Assembly (NCBI GenBank): GCA_016717725.1
Contig: JADKFA010000044.1
Location: 62,001 to 126,000, forward strand
Source: Bacteroidota bacterium
Lineage (GTDB): Bacteria; Bacteroidota; Bacteroidia; AKYH767-A; OLB10
Reading direction: 5' to 3'
DNA: 64,000 nt
This document shows positions 37,879 through 46,685 of the stretch, one piece after another (position 1 is the first letter of the stretch; each line of letters starts with the position of its first letter). Position numbers and translations under genes: made by a program. The notes beneath the pieces are model-generated. The model made no database searches, was not told where the DNA came from, and saw only the letters and a program-made list of their open reading frames with translations.

Positions 37879-39480
37879 ATGAAAATGAAAAATTGGTCAA
37901 AAATATTTTTACTTATCGCAGTGAGCGTAAGTATGAGTTTACAAAGCGAGGCTCAAAATGTAGCGGCCTCTCAAAAATTTGATGCGCTCCTAAATATGGT
38001 AAGTTACGCTTACGTAGATTCAGTGGATCAAAATAAAGTAACGGAGAGTGCCATACGCGCCTTGCTAAAAGATTTAGATCCGCATTCGGTTTACATTCCA
38101 GCAGATGAATTAAAAGCTACCAACGAACCCTTAGTTGGAAAATTTGAAGGCGTAGGAATTCAATTTAATATTTTGGATGATACCATCATGGTAACACAAA
38201 CCATTAGCGGTGGACCAAGTGAAAAATTGGGTATACGTTCAGGAGATAGAATCGTAATGATTAATGACACTGTTGTTGCTGGAATTGGAATAAAAAATAA
38301 CGATGTACTGAAAAAACTTCGTGGCGACAAAGGCACGAAAGTAAAAGTTAGTATTGCTCGCAGACTTACTCCCGAATTAATTGTATATAACATTACCCGC
38401 GACAAAATTCCATTGTTTAGTGTAGAAGCATCTTACCAAGCAGCGCCTGGTGTTGGATACATCAAGATATCTCGATTCGCTGACACTACGGTGGATGAAT
38501 TTCAAGAAGCATTAAAAGATTTAAAAGATCAGTACAATATTCAAAGTCTAATTTTAGATTTAAGTGGAAATGGTGGAGGCTATTTAAATAGAGCTATTGA
38601 ATTGGCGGATGAGTTTTTGAGTATGGGAAAACGAATCGTTTATACAGAAGGAAGAAATAATCCAAAACAAGAATCTTACTCTACCAATACGGGTGGCTGG
38701 GAAAAAGGAAAACTAATTCTTCTCGTTGATGAAAGTTCAGCCTCAGCGAGTGAAATTGTGTCGGGAGCTATTCAGGATTGGGATCGTGGATTAGTCATTG
38801 GACGAAGAACATTTGCAAAAGGATTGGTTCAAAAACCATTTCCACTTCCAGATGGATCTGCAGTACGATTAACCATTGCACGTTACCATACACCCAGTGG
38901 AAGATGCATTCAAAAAGCTTATGAGTCAGGCGATGAAAATTATGAAATGGATTTAAGTAAACGTTTTGAACATGGTGAACTTTATCATGCAGACCGCATC
39001 GCATTCAACGATTCATTAAAATACGAGACCAATGGTGGAAGGGTAGTTTATGGTGGAGGAGGTATTATGCCCGACATCTTTGTTGGTCTCGACACCAGCT
39101 TAAGTTCTCGCTACTATGATGATATTAGAAGAAACGGGATCATGAATGATTACACATTAACTTATGTTGATGAGAACAGAGCTTCCTTAAAAGCACAATA
39201 CAAAGATGTATACGCATTTAAAAAGGACTTTGTGATGACGAATGAATTTGTAAACAAATTTGTGGAGTATGCCGAGAAGAAAGGAGTTAAAAGAAATGAA
39301 GAAGGATTAAAAACTTCCGATAAACTGATACGCACACAACTCAAAGCACTTATTGCACGCGATCTTTGGAATACGAGCTCCTATTATTACATCATCAATG
39401 ATATCAATGTATTTGTAGAAAAAGCACTTGAGTCGTTGGATAATGACAGCTTTTCCAAAATGAAAATCGCGGGGAATTGA
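37879..39480 (+). CDS. S41 family C-terminal processing protease
   Basis: A periplasmic tail-specific protease of 533 aa with signal peptide MKMKNWSKIFLLIAVSVSMS (cleaved near SEAQ). The PDZ domain is around residues 85-170 (GKFEGVGIQFNILDDTIMVT, PSEKLGIRSGDRIVMINDTV). The catalytic Ser lies in VDESSASASEIVSG (near residue 288) and the Lys in RRTFAKGLVQKPFPLPDG (near 313). The C-terminal extension after about 370 is a family feature of Bacteroidota members, and GGGGIMPDIFVG is typical. Such enzymes trim misfolded or precursor envelope proteins. It has its own terminator downstream. Confidence 0.93.
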   Translation: MKMKNWSKIFLLIAVSVSMSLQSEAQNVAASQKFDALLNMVSYAYVDSVDQNKVTESAIRALLKDLDPHSVYIPADELKATNEPLVGKFEGVGIQFNILDDTIMVTQTISGGPSEKLGIRSGDRIVMINDTVVAGIGIKNNDVLKKLRGDKGTKVKVSIARRLTPELIVYNITRDKIPLFSVEASYQAAPGVGYIKISRFADTTVDEFQEALKDLKDQYNIQSLILDLSGNGGGYLNRAIELADEFLSMGKRIVYTEGRNNPKQESYSTNTGGWEKGKLILLVDESSASASEIVSGAIQDWDRGLVIGRRTFAKGLVQKPFPLPDGSAVRLTIARYHTPSGRCIQKAYESGDENYEMDLSKRFEHGELYHADRIAFNDSLKYETNGGRVVYGGGGIMPDIFVGLDTSLSSRYYDDIRRNGIMNDYTLTYVDENRASLKAQYKDVYAFKKDFVMTNEFVNKFVEYAEKKGVKRNEEGLKTSDKLIRTQLKALIARDLWNTSSYYYIINDINVFVEKALESLDNDSFSKMKIAGN

Positions 39481-39532
39481 TTGGGCGGATAATGTATATG
39501 CTGCGCTTATCAATTACGCTTCGAATGTTGTA

Positions 39533-39556
39533 GCTTCTGGCTTCTGGCTTCTGGTT
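39533..39556. repeat. TTCTGGC heptamer array
   Basis: About three units of TTCTGGC (GCTTCTGGCTTCTGGCTTCT) lie between the S41 stop and its terminator. They are the reverse complement of the GCCAGAA units found elsewhere in this window. Confidence 0.75.
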
Positions 39557-39604
39557 GCTCCCGGAGCGGAGTCAAAGGGAGATAGAAAATAAAAATAAAA
39601 GATT

Positions 39605-39630
39605 GGCGTGATTTATTCACGCCTTTTTTA
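39605..39630 (+). terminator. Rho-independent terminator after the S41 gene
   Basis: GGCGTGA and TCACGCC form a 7-bp stem around a short loop, followed by six T residues. Confidence 0.85.
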
Positions 39631-39695
39631 TGACTTTTCTTTGAAATGACTTTTATCATTGGCTAGATTTTAAGAGCATTTAATTTTATTCTCTT

Positions 39696-41390
39696 ATGAA
39701 TTTAGCCAAAAAATACGTTCGAGAATTAACTCAAATAAAGAATCAGTTTGATCCAACTTCTACAGGTAAAAAAGAGCGACTTCTTGAATTACTAACAAAG
39801 GAAAAGTCGATTACAGATTCTGATTTAATAAAATTGCATGAAACATTACTTTTTCTAAAAGCACATCCTTCCCATAAAAGACTTTTAAACAGTGTTTCCA
39901 AATTACAGCAAAAAACCAATAGAAACATTCTTCAATCCATCCAACGAAAAAAAGCAGAAGGTGTATTCGAACAAACTGGAGTTTTTGGAACTTGTGTAAC
40001 GGCTACTTTCAGTTACACATTAGTAGTATGGCTTTCTAAAGAATATCCTAAGCACATTTATTTCGACAGCTTTGGTGCAACAGAAGATCGTATTAATTCT
40101 GTGATTTCGTCTTTACTACCTTTATCGTTAAAAGAACACTTTTCAGATGGGAAAAATGAAAATGTTACTTCCTGGATGGAGGAAATTGCAGGAAAAGATA
40201 AACGAAATCAATTACAGTTTCTATTACAAATTTTTTCCGTTGCTGATTTAAGTATTCGTACTGCAAGCCAACTAATGGAGCAACTAGAATTATTCATAAG
40301 TATCGATTTGGGGAAACTCCCATCACGATCAACCATTTCAGGATTAAAAAGGACCCCATTTTATCATAAAGAAGATTTACTAAAAAAATTCAATTTACAA
40401 GAGATCATTAAAACCCCTTTACCTCATCCAACTCCACTAACAATTTTGGACAAAAAGCGTTTAGCTGAATCCATTCGCTTTCAACTTATCAGTCTCTATA
40501 GAGAAACGGATCCCGGAACGAATACAGATTTCAATGACATTTCACTTTATCGTTTAGAAAGAGGTTTAGATGTCGTTCTACTTGGAATGGATTCAACACA
40601 CCGATTACCTATCGACACATACATTGGATTCTTCGCATTCAAAAATCAAATACCTTATGCATATGGTGGAACATGGTTGTTAGGGTCAACAGCCAAAATT
40701 GGACTTAATATTTTTCCCTCCTACAGAGGAGGTGAATCAACATGGTTTTTTGCACAACTGATGCGTGTTTATTACCAAGAATTTAGACCCGACTATTTCA
40801 TTGCAGAGCCTTATCAAATAGGACGAGGTAATCCGGAGGGAATTGCAAGTGGGGCATTTTGGTTTTACTATAAGCTTGGATTCCGATCCCTCTCTAAATC
40901 GCATCGGCTCTTAGCTTCCAAAGAATTTGATAAGTTATACACAGGAAAAATAAAAAAAACACCAAAAAAAACGCTAGAACAATTAGTTGAAGATGAGATG
41001 GGATTAGCGATCAATGAAAATATTGATATTTCAAAAACTAAATTCGACACTTTGCAACTGAGCGCTTCCATAACACATTTTATCAGAAGTAAATTTAATG
41101 GAAGTCTTGATAAAGCAATTCAACATTCTCTTTATTCATTGAGAACGGAATTGAACATAAAAGATGAAGAATATTTTCTCTCTCTAACTCCTAGCGTGGA
41201 AACCATGGCACTTTATTTATTTGCCGCTGGGGGAATTAAATTATGGAGCAAAAAAGAGAAACAATCTCTATTAGAATTAATTGAAGAAAAAATAAATGGT
41301 TTGGATAGCAACTATGCTAAATTATTGAGAAGCCATCATTCACTAAACAAAAATTTGTACTCCTTAGCTAAAAAGAGGACCTTCCTTTAA
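39696..41390 (+). CDS. Large conserved hypothetical protein with GNAT-like region
   Basis: A cytosolic-looking protein of 564 aa without signal peptide or membrane segments. The N-terminal 240 residues are mostly helical. The centre (about residues 290-410) resembles an acyl-CoA N-acyltransferase fold: ERGLDVVLLGMDSTHRLPID, IPYAYGGTWLLGSTAKIGLN, IFPSYRGGESTWFFAQLMRV, EPYQIGRGNPEGIASGAFWF, YYKLGFRSL. I have seen this GGES...NPEGIxSGAFWFYYKLGFRP signature in uncharacterised proteins of other bacteria, so the family is broad, but I cannot give a substrate. The C-terminal helical part may be regulatory or fold with the N-terminus. It is monocistronic. Confidence 0.7.
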   Translation: MNLAKKYVRELTQIKNQFDPTSTGKKERLLELLTKEKSITDSDLIKLHETLLFLKAHPSHKRLLNSVSKLQQKTNRNILQSIQRKKAEGVFEQTGVFGTCVTATFSYTLVVWLSKEYPKHIYFDSFGATEDRINSVISSLLPLSLKEHFSDGKNENVTSWMEEIAGKDKRNQLQFLLQIFSVADLSIRTASQLMEQLELFISIDLGKLPSRSTISGLKRTPFYHKEDLLKKFNLQEIIKTPLPHPTPLTILDKKRLAESIRFQLISLYRETDPGTNTDFNDISLYRLERGLDVVLLGMDSTHRLPIDTYIGFFAFKNQIPYAYGGTWLLGSTAKIGLNIFPSYRGGESTWFFAQLMRVYYQEFRPDYFIAEPYQIGRGNPEGIASGAFWFYYKLGFRSLSKSHRLLASKEFDKLYTGKIKKTPKKTLEQLVEDEMGLAINENIDISKTKFDTLQLSASITHFIRSKFNGSLDKAIQHSLYSLRTELNIKDEEYFLSLTPSVETMALYLFAAGGIKLWSKKEKQSLLELIEEKINGLDSNYAKLLRSHHSLNKNLYSLAKKRTFL

Positions 41391-41411
41391 TATTAAAACC
41401 CCACATGTTAA

Positions 41412-42044
41412 CTACGGGTGTTCAGCACATTTTGTTTTAGTGATTATAAATCCACCTTTACAAATTCTACATTCTTCTTCCATGACTCCAGTTTGGTTGC
41501 AACGATTACAAGCAACCTTTCCTCTGCCTCCACATTTATTGCATCCTAATTGTCCGTTCGGACCTTGAATTTTTCCAGATCCACTACAAGATGGGCATTC
41601 CGATTTTTTATCTCCATAACACGATTTGCATGGACCGTTGTAAACGGAACGTCCTTGACATTGTCCGCACACCTTCTCATGAATAACAAATCCTCCGCCC
41701 TTGCATTTCACACATCGACTGCGTACAACCAAAATTTGTTTAAGCGTTAAGACGCGCATAGCTGAAGAGGAATCGTTCATACTTAAAAGTAAGTAAGCAT
41801 CGTATTCCTTTACAGCAGCCTCGTATTCGCCTAAACTATCATTCGCAATGGCTTGGTATTGCAAGTAAGCGGCTTCTGATTTATACTTATCGTCTAACTT
41901 ATCTAAATGACGTAGCATATTAGAATAATTATGAGCAGTATAATCTTTCAATACTTGTTTATATTGTTTTTCGGTGGATTGCGCGTTAGATTTAACTACA
42001 CAGATCAATAAAAATAAAACGAGGAATAGAGAATTTTTTTTCAT
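41412..42044 (-). CDS. Secreted protein with helical repeats and DnaJ-type zinc-finger cysteines
   Basis: A 210-aa protein with signal peptide MKKNSLFLVLFLLICVVKSN (AQ cleavage). Residues 25-105 form a TPR-like helical pair (KQVLKDYTAHNYSNMLRHLD, AIANDSLGEYEAAVKEYDAY). The C-terminal half has repeated CxxCxG units as in the zinc-binding domain of DnaJ: CVKCKGGG, CGQCQGRS, CKSCYGD, CPSCSGSG, CNKCGGRG, CNRCNQTG, CRICKGG. There is no J domain. Most DnaJ zinc domains are cytosolic, so this exported version is unusual; it may be a periplasmic thiol or metal-binding scaffold. It is convergent with the GNAT-like gene. Confidence 0.75.
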   Translation of the reverse strand: MKKNSLFLVLFLLICVVKSNAQSTEKQYKQVLKDYTAHNYSNMLRHLDKLDDKYKSEAAYLQYQAIANDSLGEYEAAVKEYDAYLLLSMNDSSSAMRVLTLKQILVVRSRCVKCKGGGFVIHEKVCGQCQGRSVYNGPCKSCYGDKKSECPSCSGSGKIQGPNGQLGCNKCGGRGKVACNRCNQTGVMEEECRICKGGFIITKTKCAEHP

Positions 42045-42330
42045 GATGAATTTTAAAACAGGTTTACATTAAAATTTTCGAAGTAACAATAATCGATAGG
42101 CCCTACCTGCACTAAAGTTTCGGCGAAGGGCGCTGATTTATTATGATGATTATGATTGATTATGATTGATTGTCGTAGAATATAGTTGCACATTTGAACG
42201 CGGATGACACGGATTATTAGGATAAACCATCCTTCGCTAAAGCTATGGATGGTAAATTAGCTGTTAGGGGAAAGGAGAGTCTAGCGCACATGATTTTCAA
42301 ATTTTCAAATTAAATCATCTTCAAATCACC

Positions 42331-43221
42331 TCAGTCTTTCGAGAAATAATCGCCGCTTTGATATACTCCTGTCGTTTGCTTTACAATTTGCATTAATAGA
42401 TCGTTGGCTAAAGAAGAAGCGCCGAAGCGGAAATAGTTGGGGTTCATCCATGCGTCACCGAGCGTTTCATTTAAGACAACCAAATATTGAATGGCCAATT
42501 TCGCAGTTGCAATTCCACCTGCGGGTTTCATGCCAATCATTTTTCCTTCTTTATAATAAAAATCACGGATGGCTTCGAGCATTACTAATGTTACGGGAAG
42601 TGTTGCCGCGGGTTGAACTTTTCCAGTAGATGTTTTTATAAAATCGGCACCGGCATACATGGCGATATCGGAGGCTTTTCGAACATTGTCAAGGGTGCTC
42701 AACTCTCCAGTTTCCAGAATCACCTTAAGGTGTACCTCGCCGCAAACTTCTTTCACAGCAGCAATTTCATCAAACACGTAATTAAATTCTCCGGCTAAAA
42801 AATGTCCGCGGGAGATCACCATATCAATTTCATCGGCGCCCTCACTTACAGCGAACTTCGTTTCATCCAGTTTCACCTTGCGTGTACTCATTCCACTTGG
42901 AAATGCTGTTGCTACGGCGGCTACTTTAACTCCGCTGTTGCCTAAAGCTTCTTTCGCAACGCGCACCATGGTAGGGTATACACAAACCGCGGCGGCAGAT
43001 GGCAAATCGGGCATAGCATCGTATGGTCGCATAGCCTTCGCACAAAGCTGACGCACCTTACCAGGAGTATCCTTCGCCTCGAGGGTCGTGAGGTCCATCA
43101 TACTCATCGCCAACTTAAGAGCGTGCATCTTAGATTCATTCTTGATAGATCGTTTGGTGAAGCGGGCGACACGTTCGTCGATAGAAACTGAATCGATGGG
43201 GGTAGTGGTGATATTGTGCAT
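42331..43221 (-). CDS. deoC: Deoxyribose-phosphate aldolase
   Basis: A cytosolic aldolase of 296 aa that splits 2-deoxyribose 5-phosphate into glyceraldehyde 3-phosphate and acetaldehyde. The Schiff-base Lys is in ADFIKTSTGKVQPAATL (near residue 194) and the second active-site Lys in MIGMKPAGGIATAKLA. EIDMVISRGHFLAGE and VKVAAVATAFPSG are family hallmarks. The protein is longer at the N-terminus (about 40 residues) than the E. coli enzyme, as in the DeoC branch common in Bacteroidota. Its 5' end abuts a long TACGAAT repeat array, so any promoter would have to lie inside or beyond that array. Confidence 0.95.
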   Translation of the reverse strand: MHNITTTPIDSVSIDERVARFTKRSIKNESKMHALKLAMSMMDLTTLEAKDTPGKVRQLCAKAMRPYDAMPDLPSAAAVCVYPTMVRVAKEALGNSGVKVAAVATAFPSGMSTRKVKLDETKFAVSEGADEIDMVISRGHFLAGEFNYVFDEIAAVKEVCGEVHLKVILETGELSTLDNVRKASDIAMYAGADFIKTSTGKVQPAATLPVTLVMLEAIRDFYYKEGKMIGMKPAGGIATAKLAIQYLVVLNETLGDAWMNPNYFRFGASSLANDLLMQIVKQTTGVYQSGDYFSKD

Positions 43222-43227
43222 AAGCAG

Positions 43228-43512
43228 GTAATAGGTTACGAATTACGATGGGTTACGATGGGTTACGAATTACGAATCGATACGAATGTACGAATTACGA
43301 ATACACGAATATACGAATATACGAATACGCGAATTACGATGGGTTACGATGGGTTACGAATTACGAATCGATACGAATGTACGAATTACGAATATACGAA
43401 TATACGAATATACGAATACGCGAATTACGATTGGTTACGAATTACGAATCGATACGAATATACGAATTACGAATATACGAATACGCGAATATACGAATAC
43501 GCGAATTTCTAC
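43228..43512. repeat. TACGAAT-type repeat array upstream of deoC
   Basis: About 285 bp are made of related short units (TACGAAT, TACGAATA, ACGCGAAT, TACGATGGG). A higher-order period near 100 bp is visible: the block starting GAATTACGATGGGTTACG occurs twice and a third, altered copy follows. The end of the array (43433-43474) has an inverted copy on the far side of the GxxExxY gene. All three frames are open by chance; I do not call a gene here. Confidence 0.85.
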
Positions 43513-43591
43513 GAAACATGCTAATTTCTTTGGGATACGAACTTGCCTGCATCTAGCAGGATCCGTATAAATCCTGTGAAGGTTAAAATGC

Positions 43592-44056
43592 TTAATCACT
43601 ATTCTTCTGATTTGGCTTTTGTTCGACAACATCTGTCATATGAATTCCTTCCTTTGAGTAATATTCTTCAAGTACAATTCTCTTAGTTATTACACCAGAA
43701 TGAGTAAAGTTGATCAGTATGGCTAGAGGAATTTTGGCGCTGTGCCTGTAATTCAATACTTGTTTCAAATAGGCAATTCCTGATTTTATATCTCGCTTTA
43801 GCTCTAAGATTATTATTTTTTCTATTAAAAAATCGACGTATCCATTTCCTAATTTCTCCCCCATAAAAACGACGTTAACATGATACTGCTCTGTAAATAA
43901 TATTTTTGCCTTTCTGAGTGCGATCGCAAGTGCTTTTTGATAAACACGTTCCAAATGTCCAGGACCAATTTCATTGTATACAGAATATGCACAACCAATA
44001 ATTGCATAACTTAACTCTGAATAAATTAGATCATCACGTTTTATTTCCTTCTTCAT
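43592..44056 (-). CDS. GxxExxY protein (PD-(D/E)XK nuclease-fold)
   Basis: A 154-aa member of the GxxExxY family. The name motif is GHLERVY in IGPGHLERVYQKALAIALRK. The predicted nuclease-fold residues are the Asp in GYVDFLIE and the E-x-K in IIILELKRD, and the conserved end GIAYLKQVLNYRHSAKIPLA with LINF is present. No biochemical function is established for the family, which often occurs in several copies per genome. The gene lies alone between deoC and an ABC exporter. It is flanked by inverted repeats of 42 bp (43433-43474 and 44364-44405) that match at all but one position, which suggests the gene and its flanks entered as a unit. Confidence 0.85.
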   Translation of the reverse strand: MKKEIKRDDLIYSELSYAIIGCAYSVYNEIGPGHLERVYQKALAIALRKAKILFTEQYHVNVVFMGEKLGNGYVDFLIEKIIILELKRDIKSGIAYLKQVLNYRHSAKIPLAILINFTHSGVITKRIVLEEYYSKEGIHMTDVVEQKPNQKNSD

Positions 44057-44189
44057 AAAAATTATTTAACGACAAAATTATTGATCCAAAAATTAAATAA
44101 CCTATAATAAACATTTGTATCCGTTTAAATACGAATGCAGCTTTTAAAAGTAATAATTTCAACTATTTACATCCACCTAAAAAACATGT

Positions 44190-44405
44190 ATTTTTATTTT
44201 CTGCCAAAGATTTCTTTCAAAGCAATTAATCGCTTTAGCGAATTAGCGTCCGGTAGCTTTGGGGATCGTATATAATCGTATCAGCGAATTAGCGCTTTAA
44301 GAAGTTTAGTATCGCGAAGCCTCGCGACGTATATTCGTATCGGCGAATTAGCGTATCCGTAAAATTCGTAATTCGTATATTCGTATCGATTCGTAATTCG
44401 TATCC
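44190..44405. repeat. ATTCGTA / GCGAATTAGCG repeat region, inverted partner of the deoC array
   Basis: Units such as AGCGAATTAGCG recur at 44237, 44283 and 44343. GCGAAGCCTCGC (44314-44325) is a short palindrome of a family also seen at 56761, 60439 and 61390. The last 42 bp (44364-44405) are the inverted copy of 43433-43474 and run into the stop codon of the ABC exporter gene. Confidence 0.8.
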
Positions 44406-46252
44406 TACTGAAAAGTTTGTAACTCGTACAATTTTTTATAGTATCCCCCTAGTTCGATCAGTTGACTATGCGTTCCGCGTTCAACAATTTCAGCTTTGTT
44501 CATCACGATGATTTGGTCGGCGTGGATGATGGTTGAAAGGCGATGAGCAATGACGAGCGTAGTGCGATCTTTCATGAGTTTGGTGAGTGCGTCTTGTACA
44601 AGGCGTTCGGATTCTGTATCGAGCGCGGAGGTGGCTTCATCGAGAATGAGGATGGGTGGATTTTTTAATACCGCGCGAGCAATACTAATGCGCTGACGTT
44701 GTCCTCCACTTAATTTTCCGCCACGATCGCCAATGTTTGTTTGGTAGCCTTCGGGCATATCTACAATAAACTCGTGTGCGTTGGCCACTTTAGCAGCGTG
44801 AATCACATCCGCTTCCGAGGCATCATCAATACCAAAAGCGATATTATTAAAAACAGTATCGTTAAAGAGAATGGATTCTTGTGTAACGACACCCAGCAAC
44901 TTACGCAGATCGAAAATGCGGAGTTCGCGAATATTAATTTGATCCATTAAAATTTCGCCTTCGTTAGGATCATAATAACGGGGAAGCATATCCGCTAATG
45001 TCGTTTTACCGCTTCCCGATTGACCTACTAACGCGATCGTCTTACCGTGAGGGATCTCGAGGTTGATGTTTTTGAGTACATACCCCGCTTCTCCATTTCG
45101 GTAGGCAAAGGATACATTTTGAAAACTCACTCCGGATGTGAATGACTTAATCTCCTTCGGATTTTCAATGTCTTTAACGGCTACAGGTGCGTCGAGGATA
45201 TGATAAATTCTTTCTGCCGATGCTAATCCTTTTTGGATATTGTACCAAGCCGTAGTTAGTGCTTTTGCGGGTGGAATAAGTTGCGAAAAAATAGCAATGA
45301 ACGCGATGAACTCGGAAGGTTCTAAGTTGGCTTCTACACCTAATACTAATCGTCCCCCGAAATACATCACAATGGTTAATACCACAGCGCCCAAGAATTC
45401 GCTGAGTGGAGATGCTAAATCTCTTCTTCGCCCAATTTTGTTGAGCATACGAAATAGCCCTTCGTTAATTTTTCCAAAGCGCTCCTTCGATTTTTCTTCA
45501 GCAGTGAAGGCGTGAATGATTCTTAATCCACCTAACGATTCATCCAAATTGCTGAGCAACTCGCCCACTTTTATTTGTGCTAAGGAAGATTTTTTCTTTA
45601 AACTTTTTCCGATGCGACCGATGAGTAATCCAGCGATGGGTAATAAAACAAGTACAAACAAAGTCAACTCTGGACTCATCGAAAACATCGTTATTAAAAA
45701 AATAATAATATTTAAAGGTTCACGAAATGCGGCTTCCAATGAATTCATAATTCCCCACTCCACTTCTTGCACATCGTTGGTTACACGCGCCATGATATCC
45801 CCTTTGCGTTCATCGGTAAAATAACCAATGGGGAGCGTTAAAATTTTTGAATATACATCGCGTCGAATATCGCGTACCACACCGTTGCGAATTGGTACAA
45901 GATAATACATGGCCATGTAACGTGTAATATTTTTTAAGAAAAATAAAACGACGACTAACAAACTAATAAACGATAAAGCTTCAAGTTGTCCGTGCTGCAC
46001 TACAAAATCACTCAAGTAATAATTGAAATTATTCAACAATACTTTTACAGAACCGGACCAAGGTTTCAAAATATAATTTCTTTCCTGACTAAAAAGCACA
46101 TTCAAAAACGGAACGATCATCGTTAATGAAAACAGAGAAAATACAACCGTCAATAAATTAAAAACAACGCTGGTGACTGCACGACTCTTGTACGGGCGAA
46201 TATAACGGATGAGGCGGAAGTAGTTTTTCACAATAGAGATACAGTGGCGCAA
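44405..46252 (-). CDS. MsbA-like ABC exporter (fused membrane and ATPase domains)
   Basis: A 615-aa half-transporter that works as a homodimer in the inner membrane, of the lipid A / multidrug exporter group. Residues 1-340 carry about six membrane segments (SLFSLTMIVPFLNVLFS; FISLLVVVLFFLKNITRYMA), with the coupling-helix region VTNDVQEVEWGIMNSLE. The ATPase domain has Walker A GQSGSGKTTL (near 411), signature LSGGQRQR (near 516), Walker B ILILDEATSALD (near 537) and the switch His in VIAHRLSTI. The substrate is not certain; MsbA-type lipid transport is the default guess. Its stop codon lies at the very edge of the inverted repeat that flanks the GxxExxY gene. Confidence 0.93.
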   Translation of the reverse strand: MRHCISIVKNYFRLIRYIRPYKSRAVTSVVFNLLTVVFSLFSLTMIVPFLNVLFSQERNYILKPWSGSVKVLLNNFNYYLSDFVVQHGQLEALSFISLLVVVLFFLKNITRYMAMYYLVPIRNGVVRDIRRDVYSKILTLPIGYFTDERKGDIMARVTNDVQEVEWGIMNSLEAAFREPLNIIIFLITMFSMSPELTLFVLVLLPIAGLLIGRIGKSLKKKSSLAQIKVGELLSNLDESLGGLRIIHAFTAEEKSKERFGKINEGLFRMLNKIGRRRDLASPLSEFLGAVVLTIVMYFGGRLVLGVEANLEPSEFIAFIAIFSQLIPPAKALTTAWYNIQKGLASAERIYHILDAPVAVKDIENPKEIKSFTSGVSFQNVSFAYRNGEAGYVLKNINLEIPHGKTIALVGQSGSGKTTLADMLPRYYDPNEGEILMDQINIRELRIFDLRKLLGVVTQESILFNDTVFNNIAFGIDDASEADVIHAAKVANAHEFIVDMPEGYQTNIGDRGGKLSGGQRQRISIARAVLKNPPILILDEATSALDTESERLVQDALTKLMKDRTTLVIAHRLSTIIHADQIIVMNKAEIVERGTHSQLIELGGYYKKLYELQTFQ

Positions 46253-46685
46253 AGATAGTTTTACTAACTATCATTTAGTTTTAAAGTGATGAGTTTAATG
46301 TAAAATACCGACCAACAAAACCTTACATCTCGGTCGTATATATACCTTTTCACTATTCGGTGTCGGTATTGAATCAATTGGGGCACATTCGCCAATATTG
46401 AATTCGACTCAAACCGAATTTTATTCTAAGCTACACTTCTGCACCTCCAACGAATTTGAAATACGTGATCAGTGCTTTCTAAAAAACCCTGATTCCCCTT
46501 TTAAAAGGCTTTTTTAAAAATGTTTGAGCGTTGAGTTTCTGATGTTCCACCCATCGGCCCCCGGCCAAATTAAAACATTTAGTATTGATTAACAATATTT
46601 TAAAGATTGAATCATTTTAATACTTGTATATACAACAATTGTATATGTATATTTGTACCTACAATTATCGTTAAAACGTTTAATC
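46253..46685. promoter_or_regulatory. Intergenic region with a TTGTATATACAA palindrome upstream of pirin
   Basis: No gene is visible in about 430 bp. A perfect 12-bp palindrome, TTGTATATACAA, lies at 46624-46635, about 50 bp before the pirin ATG, followed by further TTGTAT-like half sites (ATTGTATATGTATATTTGTA). This looks like a MarR/HxlR-type operator. No such regulator is encoded in the window. Confidence 0.5.

Noticed and set aside
43228..43512. CRISPR-like array
   Set aside because: The repeats are 7-8 bp and contiguous, with no unique spacers of constant length, and no cas genes are in the window.
43216..43570. Three overlapping plus-strand ORFs (about 100 aa each) rich in YEYTNIRI
   Set aside because: They are translations of the TACGAAT repeat array; all frames are open because the units contain no stop. 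Composition is repetitive and no start or domain is convincing.
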